Positions 8,880 to 18,656 of a DNA stretch of 64,000 nucleotides are shown here, in pieces. The stretch's first letter is position 1, and every line of letters starts with the position of its first letter. This stretch comes from JANQEU01 sp965601455 (GTDB lineage Bacteria > Bacteroidota > Bacteroidia > Cytophagales > Cyclobacteriaceae). The notes beneath the pieces were generated by a model. That model saw nothing but the letters and a program-made list of their open reading frames with translations, did not search any database and was not told the DNA's origin. Location: positions 2,170,001-2,234,000 of the forward strand of contig OZ271831.1 of NCBI GenBank assembly GCA_965601455.1. Reading direction: 5' to 3'. Made by a program: the position numbers and the translations under genes.

Positions 8880-8897
8880 CTATGACATCCGTCATAG
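8880..8897. promoter_or_regulatory. Perfect 7-bp inverted repeat upstream of the zinc-ribbon protein
   Basis: CTATGAC (8880-8886) and GTCATAG (8891-8897) flank a four-base spacer. A second, weaker repeat (CTAACT/AGTTAG) lies at 8843-8860. Both are between hrpB's stop and the start of the gene at 8812, read on the minus strand. Neither is followed by a T run, so operator or leader structure is more likely than terminator. This 253-base gap contains no other recognisable feature. Confidence 0.4.
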
Positions 8898-9065
8898 AAC
8901 GTCTTTATTATTAATGGTAAAAAGCTGTGTTCGCGTTGATTTCCCATCAATAGAATCACCAGACAAAACGTCAAACTTTATACCATGAGCTGTAAGTGGA
9001 ACGATTCGACCTAAGCTGACAGTAGTGAAACTCAGAGAAACTTGTGATGCAAAAAGAACTGGAAG

Positions 9066-11549
9066 TTACTTACCTCTTTTGACTCCTTGTCTTGCCGGTT
9101 CCGTAAAAGGATCTTCAGGCCAGGAATGCTTCGGGTACCGACCTTTCAGTTCCTTCCGTACCTCAAAATAGGTTGATTTCCAGAAGCTGTCAAGATCATC
9201 GGTTATCTGCACCGGTTTGAATCCAGGAGAAAGCAGGTGAAGCAATACCTTTTGAGTACCTCCATTCACCATGGGAGAGGTTGACATTCCGAATACTTCC
9301 TGAATTCGAACCGCCACAACAGGTGGCATGCCGTCCGATCGGTATTGAATCTTTATTTTGGATCCACTTGGAACAAGAAGTTGATCAGGGGCAAGACGAT
9401 CCATTAGCTCCTGTGTTTCATAATCCAACCCATCTTTTAAAATGCGGTAAAGATTTAGTTTTTTGAGTTGTACAGGGGTTCTAATATCATTGAGATAGGG
9501 TGCCAGCCATTGGGAATTCGTGGTGATAAGTGTTGACGTACTGTAATCAGGCCATTTTCCAACTGGATCCCACCTTCTCAGACTTAGTATTCTGTTTTGG
9601 AGCTGCTCAACCTGATCATCGAAATTCAAAAGATGAGCCCCTTCTTTTCTGATAGCATCACAAATAGCTTGAATCCGGTATTTTGGATCAGGATCAGGCA
9701 TGGGTTTTGACTGGAGAACGATGTTCCCAATACGTAGTTCCTTGCTGGCTGTTAAGCCGCCATCATCTGTGTCCCACCGGATAACTTCCTTCTCTTTTAC
9801 CAGGGGAGCCAGGTCTTTGGGATTCAGCGGTGAAGCAAGGAATATCTTACCCATACCTTCGCGGGCATCCATATGAGCAATGGCCAACCAAGGTTCGTAG
9901 GCAAGGTCGTCTTTATGACCTGCCATTGCAATTCTACCATTTGATAGTTTGAATTGAGCATTGTTTCCCGGACGCGCATGCGCTATGCGTTCCGGGTAGG
10001 CGTAGGAGAGGAGTACCCCGGTTTCATAGGGGTCAACAGCCTCATTAGACACCTCTTGATCAAATAGTTCAAGGTACGACCTGGATATTTTCTTGATCCT
10101 TTCCATACGACCTCCCGAGCGCCCTTCGTTTCGAAATTTCCTCAATGCTGAGATTCGTTCATTAATATCTATTCCAGCTTCTTTGCCTAATGGATCGCGT
10201 TCCTCTAATAAAGCGGCGATATCAGCGGCGAGGCTCAATTGGTCTTCCTCTTCAGCCAACAGTAACATGTGGGCAATTCGAGGGTGACAGGGCAGGCTAT
10301 GAATATTTCGTCCATGATCGGTAATTTGTCCATCTTTGAGAGCCTCCAGGTCGTAAAGCAATTCTTTGGCCTGCATCATAGTGCCTTTAGGTGGAGGAGT
10401 TAACCACATCAATTGTTCCATGTCAAGCACTCCCCATTGGGCCATATCCAATGCCAGGGAGGCCAGATCTGTTTCCACTATTTCAGGTGTCAAATGATCG
10501 TCTAATCGATCATGCGTCACTTGAGACCACATTCGGTAGCACACACCGGGACTTAGTCGTCCGGCTCGACCTTTACGCTGTTCAGCAGAATCTTTACTAA
10601 TTCGGATAGTTTGTAAGCGCGACAAACCCGATTTTGCATCAAAACGAGAGGTACGACCAAAGCCAGAGTCAATAACGATTTTAATTCCTTCAATCGTAAG
10701 GCTGGTTTCGGCAATTGATGTTGCTAATACAATTTTACGTTTACCTTCTTTATGAGGGAAAAGCGCCGCATGTTGCTGATTTATAGGCATTGACCCGTAA
10801 AGGGGCATGACGGCAAAACCACTCAATTGTTTTCGTAAACTTTCCTGAACACCTCTAATTTCGCGTTCACCAGGTAAGAAAACTAATGCGTCCCCTTGGT
10901 GTTCCTTTACCGCTTTTTTGACAATGCGATTGCACTGGTCGATCAACGTGATTTCTTCCGTATCACCTGCGTAAAACACTTCCACCGGAAAGATCCTTCC
11001 TTCGCTGACGATGGGCTCACTAGTCAACATCCTGCTCAACTGCGGCATATTAAGTGTTGCCGACATGATCATGATTCTCAGGTCTGGTCGCAGTACTTGC
11101 TGTGATTCCCTACATAAAGCTAAAGCAACATCCGCATGAATGCTCCTCTCATGGAATTCATCAAAAATGACCATGGCTACATCTTTGAGCTCATTGTCAC
11201 TTTGAAGCATTCGGGTTAAAATGCCCTCAGTAATAACCTCAATTCTTGTGGCATCTGATACACGATTCTCAAATCGTATTCGGTATCCAACAGTTTGTCC
11301 CACGGGCTCACCTAGGAAAAATGCCATTCGCTCCGCAATAGCCCGAGCAGCCAGACGCCTCGGTTCAAGCATCAGAATGCGCTTCTGATTCAGCCAGGGC
11401 TCATCGAGAAGTGCAAGTGGTAGTAATGTACTTTTACCTGCCCCAGCTGGAGCATTGATTATCAAAGTGTTATCCGATGAAGCTTTTTTTAAAACTTCTG
11501 GAATTATTTCCCTTACAGGAAGGTCTATCTCGTATGGATCAAAACCCAT
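9066..11549 (-). CDS. hrpB: ATP-dependent helicase HrpB
   Basis: At 827 residues it is the usual length for HrpB. It has a DEAH/RHA-type core: Walker A GAGKST (residues ~37-42), the motif II variant DEFH, SAT motif III (MSATLN), and the helicase C domain ending in EQRKGRAGRLSPG. HA2-like and HrpB-specific C-terminal domains follow, including the YPERIAHAR segment. It is a presumed RNA helicase of unknown cellular substrate. It lies nine bases downstream of the ABC-F gene on the same strand and is likely co-transcribed, which hints at a shared translation or RNA-linked role. Confidence 0.95.
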   Translation of the reverse strand: MGFDPYEIDLPVREIIPEVLKKASSDNTLIINAPAGAGKSTLLPLALLDEPWLNQKRILMLEPRRLAARAIAERMAFFLGEPVGQTVGYRIRFENRVSDATRIEVITEGILTRMLQSDNELKDVAMVIFDEFHERSIHADVALALCRESQQVLRPDLRIMIMSATLNMPQLSRMLTSEPIVSEGRIFPVEVFYAGDTEEITLIDQCNRIVKKAVKEHQGDALVFLPGEREIRGVQESLRKQLSGFAVMPLYGSMPINQQHAALFPHKEGKRKIVLATSIAETSLTIEGIKIVIDSGFGRTSRFDAKSGLSRLQTIRISKDSAEQRKGRAGRLSPGVCYRMWSQVTHDRLDDHLTPEIVETDLASLALDMAQWGVLDMEQLMWLTPPPKGTMMQAKELLYDLEALKDGQITDHGRNIHSLPCHPRIAHMLLLAEEEDQLSLAADIAALLEERDPLGKEAGIDINERISALRKFRNEGRSGGRMERIKKISRSYLELFDQEVSNEAVDPYETGVLLSYAYPERIAHARPGNNAQFKLSNGRIAMAGHKDDLAYEPWLAIAHMDAREGMGKIFLASPLNPKDLAPLVKEKEVIRWDTDDGGLTASKELRIGNIVLQSKPMPDPDPKYRIQAICDAIRKEGAHLLNFDDQVEQLQNRILSLRRWDPVGKWPDYSTSTLITTNSQWLAPYLNDIRTPVQLKKLNLYRILKDGLDYETQELMDRLAPDQLLVPSGSKIKIQYRSDGMPPVVAVRIQEVFGMSTSPMVNGGTQKVLLHLLSPGFKPVQITDDLDSFWKSTYFEVRKELKGRYPKHSWPEDPFTEPARQGVKRGK

Positions 11550-11558
11550 AGATGCGAG

Positions 11559-13163
11559 CTATGCGCTTACCAATTGAGACTCTTTCTTTGCTAGATACGT
11601 ATCGAACGTAGAAAGAGTATCCATGAACCCATCAGGTCGGAGTTCCAGCACACGATTGGCAATGGTTTCAGTGAAAGTGTGATCATGTGATGTGAACAAT
11701 ACGGTGCCAGGAAAATCTCGCAATGAGTTGTTGAAGGCAGTAATGGATTCAAGATCGAGGTGATTTGTAGGTTCATCGAGGATTAAAAGATTCGCTTCCT
11801 GCAGCATCATTCGCGATACCATGCATCGTACTTTTTCACCTCCAGAGAGGACATTGCACTTCTTCAGAGTTTCTTGTCCGGTGAAAAGCATTTTCCCCAG
11901 GAATCCCCGAATGTAAACCTCGTCTTTATCACCTTCAGTATATTGCCTAAGCCAATCGATTAGGTTAAGATCTGATTTGAAATACTCAGCGTTATCGTTC
12001 GGCAGATAAGCTTTTGTGATGGTTTGCCCAAATTTGAAGCTGCCAGAAGTGGGTTGTTTTTCGCCCATCAGAATCTGGAAAAACGAACTAACTGCCGTGC
12101 TGTCATCTCCGACAACGGCGATTTTATCTCCTTTGTTAACGAAGAGGTCAACATCCTGGAAAAGTGTCTCTCCATTTGCCGAGTAGCTTAGTCCATGCGT
12201 CTCGAGTATTTGATCACCGGCAGTACGGCTCTGGTTGAAGATGATCGCCGGGTATTTCCGGCTTGAAGGTTGAATTTCTTCAATGCTTATTTTTTCTAGA
12301 AGCTTTCTTCTGCTGGTCGCCTGCTTGGATTTTGCCGCATTGGCACTGAATCTTGAAATGAATTCCTGCAATTCTTTCTTCTTTTCTTCCGCCTTCTTAT
12401 TGCTTGCCGCTCGCTGATTAAGAGCCAATTGGCTGGATTCGTACCAGAATGTGTAGTTTCCGGTAAATAACTTGATCTGTCCGAAGTCGATATCAGCGAC
12501 ATGCGTGCAGACGGTGTCTAGAAAGTGACGATCGTGGGAAACAACAATCAAAGTGTTCTTGAAATCGAGTAAGTAGTCTTCAAGCCAGGAAATGGTGTGG
12601 ATATCCAAATCGTTAGTAGGCTCATCAAGTATTAGTACATCAGGATTGCCAAACAGTGCCTGGGCCAACAGAACACGTACTTTCTCCATCCCGCTGAGTT
12701 CATGCATGGATCGGTAATGATCAGCCTCTACAATACCCAGACCGCTGAGTAGGGCAGCGGCATCGGATTCCGCATTCCATCCGTCCATGTCCGCGAATTT
12801 TGACTCAAGCTCAGACGCCTTAATGCCGTCTTCATCGGAGAAGTCAGGTTTTGAGTAAATCGCATCTTTTTCCTGCATGATCGACCACAACTCTTTATGG
12901 CCCATAATTACCGTGTCAAGTACACGAAATTCATTGTATTCGAAATGATTCTGTTTTAGAACCGCCATTCGCTTACCAGGCTCCAAGGCAACAGAACCGG
13001 TGTTTGGGGAAACTTCACCTGAAAGGATCTTTAGAAAGGTAGATTTACCCGCTCCGTTTGCGCCAATTACACCATAGCAATTGCCGGGAGTGAATTTAAC
13101 ATTCACATCTTCAAATAAAACTCGCTTACCGTATTGAAGCGAAAGGTTTTGTGCTGCGATCAT
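11559..13163 (-). CDS. ABC-F family ATPase (YbiT-like), asymmetric nucleotide sites
   Basis: The 534-residue protein has two ABC ATPase domains joined by a charged helical linker (about 250-290) and no membrane domain, which defines the ABC-F translation-factor class. The first domain has a good Walker A (GANGAGKST) and Walker B (LILDEPTNDLD), but its signature reads LSGMEKVR. The second has a canonical signature (LSGGEKVR) and Walker B (LILDEPTNHLD), but its P-loop reads GDDSTAVSS with no Gly-Lys. In a head-to-tail sandwich this gives one canonical site and one doubly degenerate site. Such proteins act at the ribosome E site. It is first in a likely operon with hrpB. Confidence 0.93.
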   Translation of the reverse strand: MIAAQNLSLQYGKRVLFEDVNVKFTPGNCYGVIGANGAGKSTFLKILSGEVSPNTGSVALEPGKRMAVLKQNHFEYNEFRVLDTVIMGHKELWSIMQEKDAIYSKPDFSDEDGIKASELESKFADMDGWNAESDAAALLSGLGIVEADHYRSMHELSGMEKVRVLLAQALFGNPDVLILDEPTNDLDIHTISWLEDYLLDFKNTLIVVSHDRHFLDTVCTHVADIDFGQIKLFTGNYTFWYESSQLALNQRAASNKKAEEKKKELQEFISRFSANAAKSKQATSRRKLLEKISIEEIQPSSRKYPAIIFNQSRTAGDQILETHGLSYSANGETLFQDVDLFVNKGDKIAVVGDDSTAVSSFFQILMGEKQPTSGSFKFGQTITKAYLPNDNAEYFKSDLNLIDWLRQYTEGDKDEVYIRGFLGKMLFTGQETLKKCNVLSGGEKVRCMVSRMMLQEANLLILDEPTNHLDLESITAFNNSLRDFPGTVLFTSHDHTFTETIANRVLELRPDGFMDTLSTFDTYLAKKESQLVSA

Positions 13164-13201
13164 TACTTCTTAATTGAGCCGCGAATTTAGGTGTTTATTA
13201 C

Positions 13202-13342
13202 ATGAGAAAAGAAGGTTTGTCGAAAGATAAAATCCATCCCGACACAGAAGCTTTATTGGAAGTACCGAAACCACATCCCGATTTGATGATTATATTGACA
13301 CAATTATGGACAACGCGTATAAAACTACATTCGACTCATTAG
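13202..13342 (+). CDS. Possible small ORF (46 aa) overlapping the MaoC gene start
   Basis: An ATG at 13202 opens a 46-codon frame ending at TAG 13340-13342, out of frame with and overlapping the first ~37 bases of the MaoC gene. Its middle (HPDTEALLEVPKPHPDLM) looks protein-like and codon use is not strongly biased toward noise. No family is recognised and no ribosome binding site is visible, so it may be chance or an upstream coupled leader ORF. Confidence 0.22.
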   Translation: MRKEGLSKDKIHPDTEALLEVPKPHPDLMIILTQLWTTRIKLHSTH

Positions 13343-13779
13343 CAGAGGTAGAGTCATTTGTTGGCAAAGAAGTAGGTATTAGTGAATGGATGACTGTCGA
13401 TCAGGAGTCAGTTAATGCCTTTGGAAAACTAACCGGAGACGAACAATGGATTCATGTAAATCCGGAGAAGTCATCCAAGTTTTCTCCGTATAAAACCACG
13501 ATCGCACATGGATTTTATGTGTTATCCATGGCTTCAAGAATGCTTAAGCAATGTATGTCAATTGAAGGGTTGGCAATGGGCGTTAACTATGGACTTGATC
13601 GGGTACGATTTGTTAATGCAGTACCGATTGGTTCAAATCTTCGTGCTCGAATTTCCCTTGTGGAATTCGAAGCTATTGATCGGGGTGCGAAGTATAAAAT
13701 GAACGTGATTTTTGAGCTGGAGGGTCAGGAAAAGCCAGCTTGTGTGGCTGAATGGATTGCATTGGCATACACTGGTTAA
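13306..13779 (+). CDS. MaoC family (R)-specific enoyl-CoA hydratase-like protein
   Basis: This 157-residue single hot-dog domain matches MaoC/hydratase-2 dehydratases. The active-site pair Asp45 and His50 is visible in KLTGDEQWIHVNPE, followed by the conserved TIAHGFYVLSM helix region. It would hydrate trans-2-enoyl-CoA to (R)-3-hydroxyacyl-CoA. It is a lone gene between two genes on the opposite strand, so pathway context is lacking. Confidence 0.9.
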   Translation: MDNAYKTTFDSLAEVESFVGKEVGISEWMTVDQESVNAFGKLTGDEQWIHVNPEKSSKFSPYKTTIAHGFYVLSMASRMLKQCMSIEGLAMGVNYGLDRVRFVNAVPIGSNLRARISLVEFEAIDRGAKYKMNVIFELEGQEKPACVAEWIALAYTG

Positions 13780-13795
13780 AAGACACAGACTTGCT

Positions 13796-16018
13796 CTAGA
13801 TTATTTCCTTCTCGTCACTAGCATTGATGAAAGCGATATTCCCTAGTTCATCATAGCCTTCGAAGATTTTTGCGCCTAGTTGCTTAATGGCTTCGATTCT
13901 GAACCCTATAATTGTAAGGTCCGCGGATTTTGAGACTTCATTGATGATGTCTTTATTCGTTTTGACTTCCTCTCTGTGAATAACCTCAATGTTATTTACT
14001 GATATCGGTAATCTGCCTTCCTTCGCTAGTTGCGCCAGTTTTTTTCCTTGCTCTTCCGCAAGATCTTCCGGGAATACCGCGTAGATATTTATCTCCGCTT
14101 TTCTCCAATCGGGATGTCCCATCATGATATAGGCCATCAGAATCATCAGGTTCGCATTTTCGTAGTCTTTATGAGTTACCCAAATGTGGATGGTGCGGTT
14201 GTAACCAAATCCCTTTTCGGACGACGAAAGGATGCAAATATCATATCCCGCGGCTCGGACGAGCGGTATATTCTCAACGATGTCAGTAGTGCCATTTTCA
14301 CCTGACCTGGAGTATTCAAAGAGGAACATATTTCCTTCCTTACCAGAAATACTTGGCAACTGTAAGGCTTGTGCTATAGCAGTTGTGTAAGATGGGGAAA
14401 CCATCGTATCCAGGTAGACATTGCTTTTTACATTGCCTGAAACCTTAATCAGTTCAGAAAGGTCTTTTCTGGCTTTTTCATTGGTCTCTCGTGAAAGATA
14501 TCCCATTATGAAGTGTATGTAGGTTCCAAAGCCATAACTGTGGCTCATCCAACGCAAAAAATCAAAAGCCGATGTTCGTTTGAATGCGTGTTGGGTGATA
14601 CAAATAATGGATGGTATCCAATCTTCATCGTCCTTCTTGACATTCTGAAGGAAAATCTGGATTTTCCTGGAAATCTGGAAGATAACCCCCTGGAAAATTT
14701 TGGCCAGCCCTTTCTTTTCTTGATTAGTCCTGGAAATGATCAAATAGATAATAACCATGGAAAGCAGGGAAAAGAAGGCGTAAGGTGCATTCATGGAAAA
14801 CATCAGATAAAAGCTCATGACGGCTCCCATCAGAGAAAAATACCATTTTGATCTGAATGCGGGGCGGTAGGAAGGATCAGCGGCGAAATGGTGCAGAAAG
14901 GATATCAAACAGATTGCCCCATAGGTAACCATGAAGAACATGGAGATGATTTCCGCAACAAAGTTTACGTTACCAATGAGCACAAAAATCATGGTCAAAC
15001 CGGCGGTAACCAACGTTCCATTTATCGGTTCCAATTTCTTTCCTTTTTCAACTTTCAGCCAATCATTGACTTGCGTGTGACCAAATACACCATCATCTGC
15101 AAGCGCCTGTAGTGTGCGAGGAGCAATAATGATGGAGCCAATAGCGGATGACAGCGTCGCGCAAACCAACCCAATGGGGATAATCGGGCCCCATGCTGCA
15201 ATTGAAGACATGATCAGTTGGTCATTCGCAAGATCTTGAGGACTTGCAGATACATTCAGTTTGAAAGCTGCAGCGATGTAGATGATCATGCCCGCAACTG
15301 TCGCGAACAAAGTTCCTGTTGGTATAGATCTTTTCGGCTCCTTCAAGTCGCCGGATAATCCAACTCCTGCGGCCATACCCGTAAAGGCCGGGAATATGAT
15401 AGCGAAAACATAGAAGAAACTATCTCCATCTGGAATCATACTTATGAAGTCCACTGAATGAGTGGCCTCGTAAGGTGTAGTCCCAAAGAAGAACATGGCC
15501 AATGAAATGAATAGAACCAACACTACCGCATACAATGCCTTCATTCCAAGGTCAGCACCTTTGGTGAGAATTAATATACTGATGCCAATCGCCAGGGGAA
15601 CACTGACGATTCTTTTGTCACTAATACCCAGGGAATAAGTGTTGTTGACGAATTCAAAGACTGGAGTAAATGCCTCGGAGCATGCGATGATATAGAATGC
15701 TACACTAATGGCCTGAGAGAAGTAAAGGGCAATGCCAATTGCAGCCCCGATATTGATACCAAAAGATCGGGATATGATGTAGTAGACGCCTCCGCCTTCG
15801 ACTTTCTGATTTGTTGCGATTTCGGCAACAGCCATCGCGGTTGGGATGGTCACGAGGTGACCAATTCCTACAATTGCCAGCGTTCCAATAAGGCCTACAT
15901 GTCCTACCGCATATCCAAATCTTAGGAAAAGAATAGCTCCCAATATGGTCGATAGGGTGGTCATAAAGACCGGGAGGGTTCCGAAGTTCGCTTTCGAGCT
16001 GTGGGATGGACTTTCCAT
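13796..16018 (-). CDS. APC-superfamily transporter resembling Na-K-Cl / K-Cl cotransporters
   Basis: The 740-residue protein has a ~12-helix APC-type membrane domain (residues ~15-440) beginning TLSTILGAILFLRFGYAVGHVG, a motif typical of cation-chloride cotransporters (SLC12-like). A ~290-residue cytoplasmic C-terminal domain follows, including TIIGFRIEAIKQLG near the end. The VEGGGVYYIISRSFG segment in helix 3 and GLSGDLKEPKRSIP after helix 6 are also typical. Bacterial members are often called amino acid permeases; the transported ions cannot be assigned. It is monocistronic and converges with the MaoC gene. Confidence 0.88.
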   Translation of the reverse strand: MESPSHSSKANFGTLPVFMTTLSTILGAILFLRFGYAVGHVGLIGTLAIVGIGHLVTIPTAMAVAEIATNQKVEGGGVYYIISRSFGINIGAAIGIALYFSQAISVAFYIIACSEAFTPVFEFVNNTYSLGISDKRIVSVPLAIGISILILTKGADLGMKALYAVVLVLFISLAMFFFGTTPYEATHSVDFISMIPDGDSFFYVFAIIFPAFTGMAAGVGLSGDLKEPKRSIPTGTLFATVAGMIIYIAAAFKLNVSASPQDLANDQLIMSSIAAWGPIIPIGLVCATLSSAIGSIIIAPRTLQALADDGVFGHTQVNDWLKVEKGKKLEPINGTLVTAGLTMIFVLIGNVNFVAEIISMFFMVTYGAICLISFLHHFAADPSYRPAFRSKWYFSLMGAVMSFYLMFSMNAPYAFFSLLSMVIIYLIISRTNQEKKGLAKIFQGVIFQISRKIQIFLQNVKKDDEDWIPSIICITQHAFKRTSAFDFLRWMSHSYGFGTYIHFIMGYLSRETNEKARKDLSELIKVSGNVKSNVYLDTMVSPSYTTAIAQALQLPSISGKEGNMFLFEYSRSGENGTTDIVENIPLVRAAGYDICILSSSEKGFGYNRTIHIWVTHKDYENANLMILMAYIMMGHPDWRKAEINIYAVFPEDLAEEQGKKLAQLAKEGRLPISVNNIEVIHREEVKTNKDIINEVSKSADLTIIGFRIEAIKQLGAKIFEGYDELGNIAFINASDEKEII

Positions 16019-16188
16019 TTGGAGGCTTAAATATCTTCTATGTTATTGAGTAATTGAAAGGAAAACGGACTTTTGAGTAATCTGGTATTGCCCTATTCGC
16101 TTGTTTCACTTACTGAGTAAAAAAAGTTGATCCTAAATAGCAACCTTTTATATCAATCAATCATCTACTATATCAAACTCAAAGGAAA

Positions 16189-18579
16189 ATGCTTTACAAC
16201 TACCTCAAAATTGCTTTTCGGAATATCCTAAAACATCGACTATTCTCATTCATCAATGTATTCGGACTCAGTTTTAGCATTGCGACTGGTGTGATCATCA
16301 TTATGCTTTTGGCAGACCAGTTTAGCTACGACGCTTTTAATACTGATGGAGACCGCGTCTTTCGAATTAACCATACAAGAAGCGATATCGATAATGTCAT
16401 TTCCGGGATGGCTACTTCACCCATGCCGCTTGGAGAGGAATTAGTGTCACAGTACCCCGGTGTGGAAAGTTACACGCGACTTTATAGGGGTTTTGGAAAT
16501 GGCTGGATTAAACTCATGCAGGATGTTAATATTCCTATTTCCGGGTTTTTCGCTGACCCGAATGTTCTTGACATGTTCCAGTATGAGTTGGAGTTTGGAG
16601 ATCCTTCTACCGCGCTGGTAGATCCGTACTCAGTGGTCATTACAAAGGAGACTGCCGAGAAGCTCTTTAAGGAGCAGAATCCGATCGGAGAAGTAATTGT
16701 AGTTGGGGAGTTGGGCAGTTACATAGTTACAGGAGTGTTAAAAGAACTTGATGGCAAATCACACATCAAGTTTGACGGATTGGCGTCGATGTCCACCGTG
16801 CCTGCACTAATCAAGCAGGAGGTTCTTAGTTCTCCTCTGGATAACTGGAGAGATCGCAATAGGGGTTGGACCTATATCAAGTTGGAACCCGGGGCACTCA
16901 CTTCTTCCATCGAAGGCTACCTGGAAACAATAAGTCATGAGCAATACGATGAAATGGAAAATGTGGATGCTGGCTTCTTTCTGCAAAACCTCCGGAAAAT
17001 TAACCCGGGTCCCTTGATGGGAAATCAAATTGGTCCGGGAATGCCGGCTGTTATGATCTGGTTCCTGGTCGGATTAGCACTTGTTGTGATCATATCCTCT
17101 GCTTTCAATTATACCAATTTGTCTATCGCACGATCGCTTGGAAGAGCACGAGAAGTAGGTGTTCGAAAAATATTTGGGGCCGTTCGACGACAAGTCTTCG
17201 TTCAATTTCTGATGGAGTCAGTTGTAATTGCGTTATTGGCATATCTTTTCTCCATCGTCATTGTCCACTTCTTGAGACCTGTTTTCCTTCAATTGAATTT
17301 TAGTCAATTACTCGACTTCGATCTTCAACAATCCCTAAGTGTATATCTTCTTAGCCTTGCCTTTGCCTTATTGGTGGGTATTTTGGCCGGAATATTACCT
17401 GCTTGGTTTCATTCTTCGGTCAAAGCACTACAAGCGCTAAAGAACCTCAGCGGAGTTAAGGTGTTTAGCCGGTTAGGTTTCAGAAGATTCCTGATTGTCG
17501 TTCAATTCAGTCTGTCCTTGTTTCTTGTGATTACCGTCTCTCTGATTTACAACCAGATGAACTACATGGTTGATAAAGAATACGGATTCAATGCGGATAA
17601 TAATATTATCATTCAGCTTTATGAAAGCCCAAGAGAGCGATTGACAACAGAGCTACAAAAGTACCCGAGTCTATCAAGTATTTCTGCCGCAGGATTTACA
17701 CCAGCATCAGGAACAAGCTCAGAGGATATCCTGAAAGTTGATGATGAGGAGCTATCCATTAAAATCCACTATGTGGATGAGAATTACCTGGATAATATGG
17801 GAATCGCGTTACTCGCTGGTAGAAACTTTGAGAAGTCCGGTTATGAGCGTAAAGTACTTATTAATGAGCAGGCGGTCTCTATGCTCGGTTTTATCTCGGC
17901 ATATGACGGTGTAGGACAGACCTTAGAATTCAGAGATGATTCTTTGCAATCTGAGGTTATAGGTGTTTTTGAGGACTATCATCACGAGACATTGTTATCA
18001 GAAATAAATCCACTGATGTTGGTCTATGAGCCAGCAAGATTTAATATTCTGCAGGTTAAGATCAATTCAGACAACTATGCATCTGCAATTCAGGATATTG
18101 AAAAAGCCTGGGCTACAGTTAATCCTAACCTGCAAATAGAGTACAAATTACTTTCTGACGAGATTGCCTTTTTTGCGGATCTGATGTTCGGTGATATGAC
18201 TAAAATTATTGGCTTCGTATCATTCTTAGCCATATTGATTTCTTGCTTAGGTTTATTAGGAATGGTGGTGTTTAGCACTCAATCCCGTATTAAAGAGGTA
18301 TCCATAAGAAAAGTATTAGGTGCAACCAGTCAGGTTCTAATTCTATTACTATCCCGGGGATTTTTAAAACTGATGGGAATTGCCATTTTGGTAACTGTAC
18401 CATTGGCATGGTTAATCAACGATTGGTGGCTAAACTTCATTGCTTATCGTGTAGAAATTGGTTGGGAGGTACTGCTATTCAGTACGCTTATTGTAGCTGT
18501 CTTAGGTATGCTAGTTATTGGCTCCCAAACCTGGAGGACGGCCAATACCAATCCTGCCAATGTCTTACGGGATGAATAG
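16189..18579 (+). CDS. FtsX-like ABC transporter permease (MacB-type, duplicated)
   Basis: The 796-residue protein has two MacB-type periplasmic core domains and two FtsX domains. It begins MLYNYLKIAFRNILKHRLFSFINVFGLS, the stereotyped start of Bacteroidota permeases. FtsX segments are seen around 285-410 (ARSLGRAREVGVRKIFGA) and 670-790 (SRIKEVSIRKVLGATS). About eight membrane helices are expected. No cognate ATPase gene is adjacent, which is common for these standalone permeases in Cytophagia. It may move lipids, peptides or drugs, or transmit mechanical force. Confidence 0.92.
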   Translation: MLYNYLKIAFRNILKHRLFSFINVFGLSFSIATGVIIIMLLADQFSYDAFNTDGDRVFRINHTRSDIDNVISGMATSPMPLGEELVSQYPGVESYTRLYRGFGNGWIKLMQDVNIPISGFFADPNVLDMFQYELEFGDPSTALVDPYSVVITKETAEKLFKEQNPIGEVIVVGELGSYIVTGVLKELDGKSHIKFDGLASMSTVPALIKQEVLSSPLDNWRDRNRGWTYIKLEPGALTSSIEGYLETISHEQYDEMENVDAGFFLQNLRKINPGPLMGNQIGPGMPAVMIWFLVGLALVVIISSAFNYTNLSIARSLGRAREVGVRKIFGAVRRQVFVQFLMESVVIALLAYLFSIVIVHFLRPVFLQLNFSQLLDFDLQQSLSVYLLSLAFALLVGILAGILPAWFHSSVKALQALKNLSGVKVFSRLGFRRFLIVVQFSLSLFLVITVSLIYNQMNYMVDKEYGFNADNNIIIQLYESPRERLTTELQKYPSLSSISAAGFTPASGTSSEDILKVDDEELSIKIHYVDENYLDNMGIALLAGRNFEKSGYERKVLINEQAVSMLGFISAYDGVGQTLEFRDDSLQSEVIGVFEDYHHETLLSEINPLMLVYEPARFNILQVKINSDNYASAIQDIEKAWATVNPNLQIEYKLLSDEIAFFADLMFGDMTKIIGFVSFLAILISCLGLLGMVVFSTQSRIKEVSIRKVLGATSQVLILLLSRGFLKLMGIAILVTVPLAWLINDWWLNFIAYRVEIGWEVLLFSTLIVAVLGMLVIGSQTWRTANTNPANVLRDE

Positions 18580-18590
18580 ATGTAGGAAAT

Positions 18591-18622
18591 AGGAGAGTCG
18601 GATATTTTTATCCGACTCTCCT
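18591..18622. terminator. 14-bp perfect hairpin between convergent genes
   Basis: AGGAGAGTCGGATA (18591-18604) and its exact inverse (18609-18622) flank a TTTT loop, 11 bases after the permease stop and 34 bases from the stop of the opposite gene. The downstream T run is weak (CTTTACAG), so it may end or protect both 3' ends rather than act as a classical U-tract terminator. Confidence 0.7.
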
Positions 18623-18656
18623 TTACAGTCACATCTCAAATGGTAGGATTTTTGGT

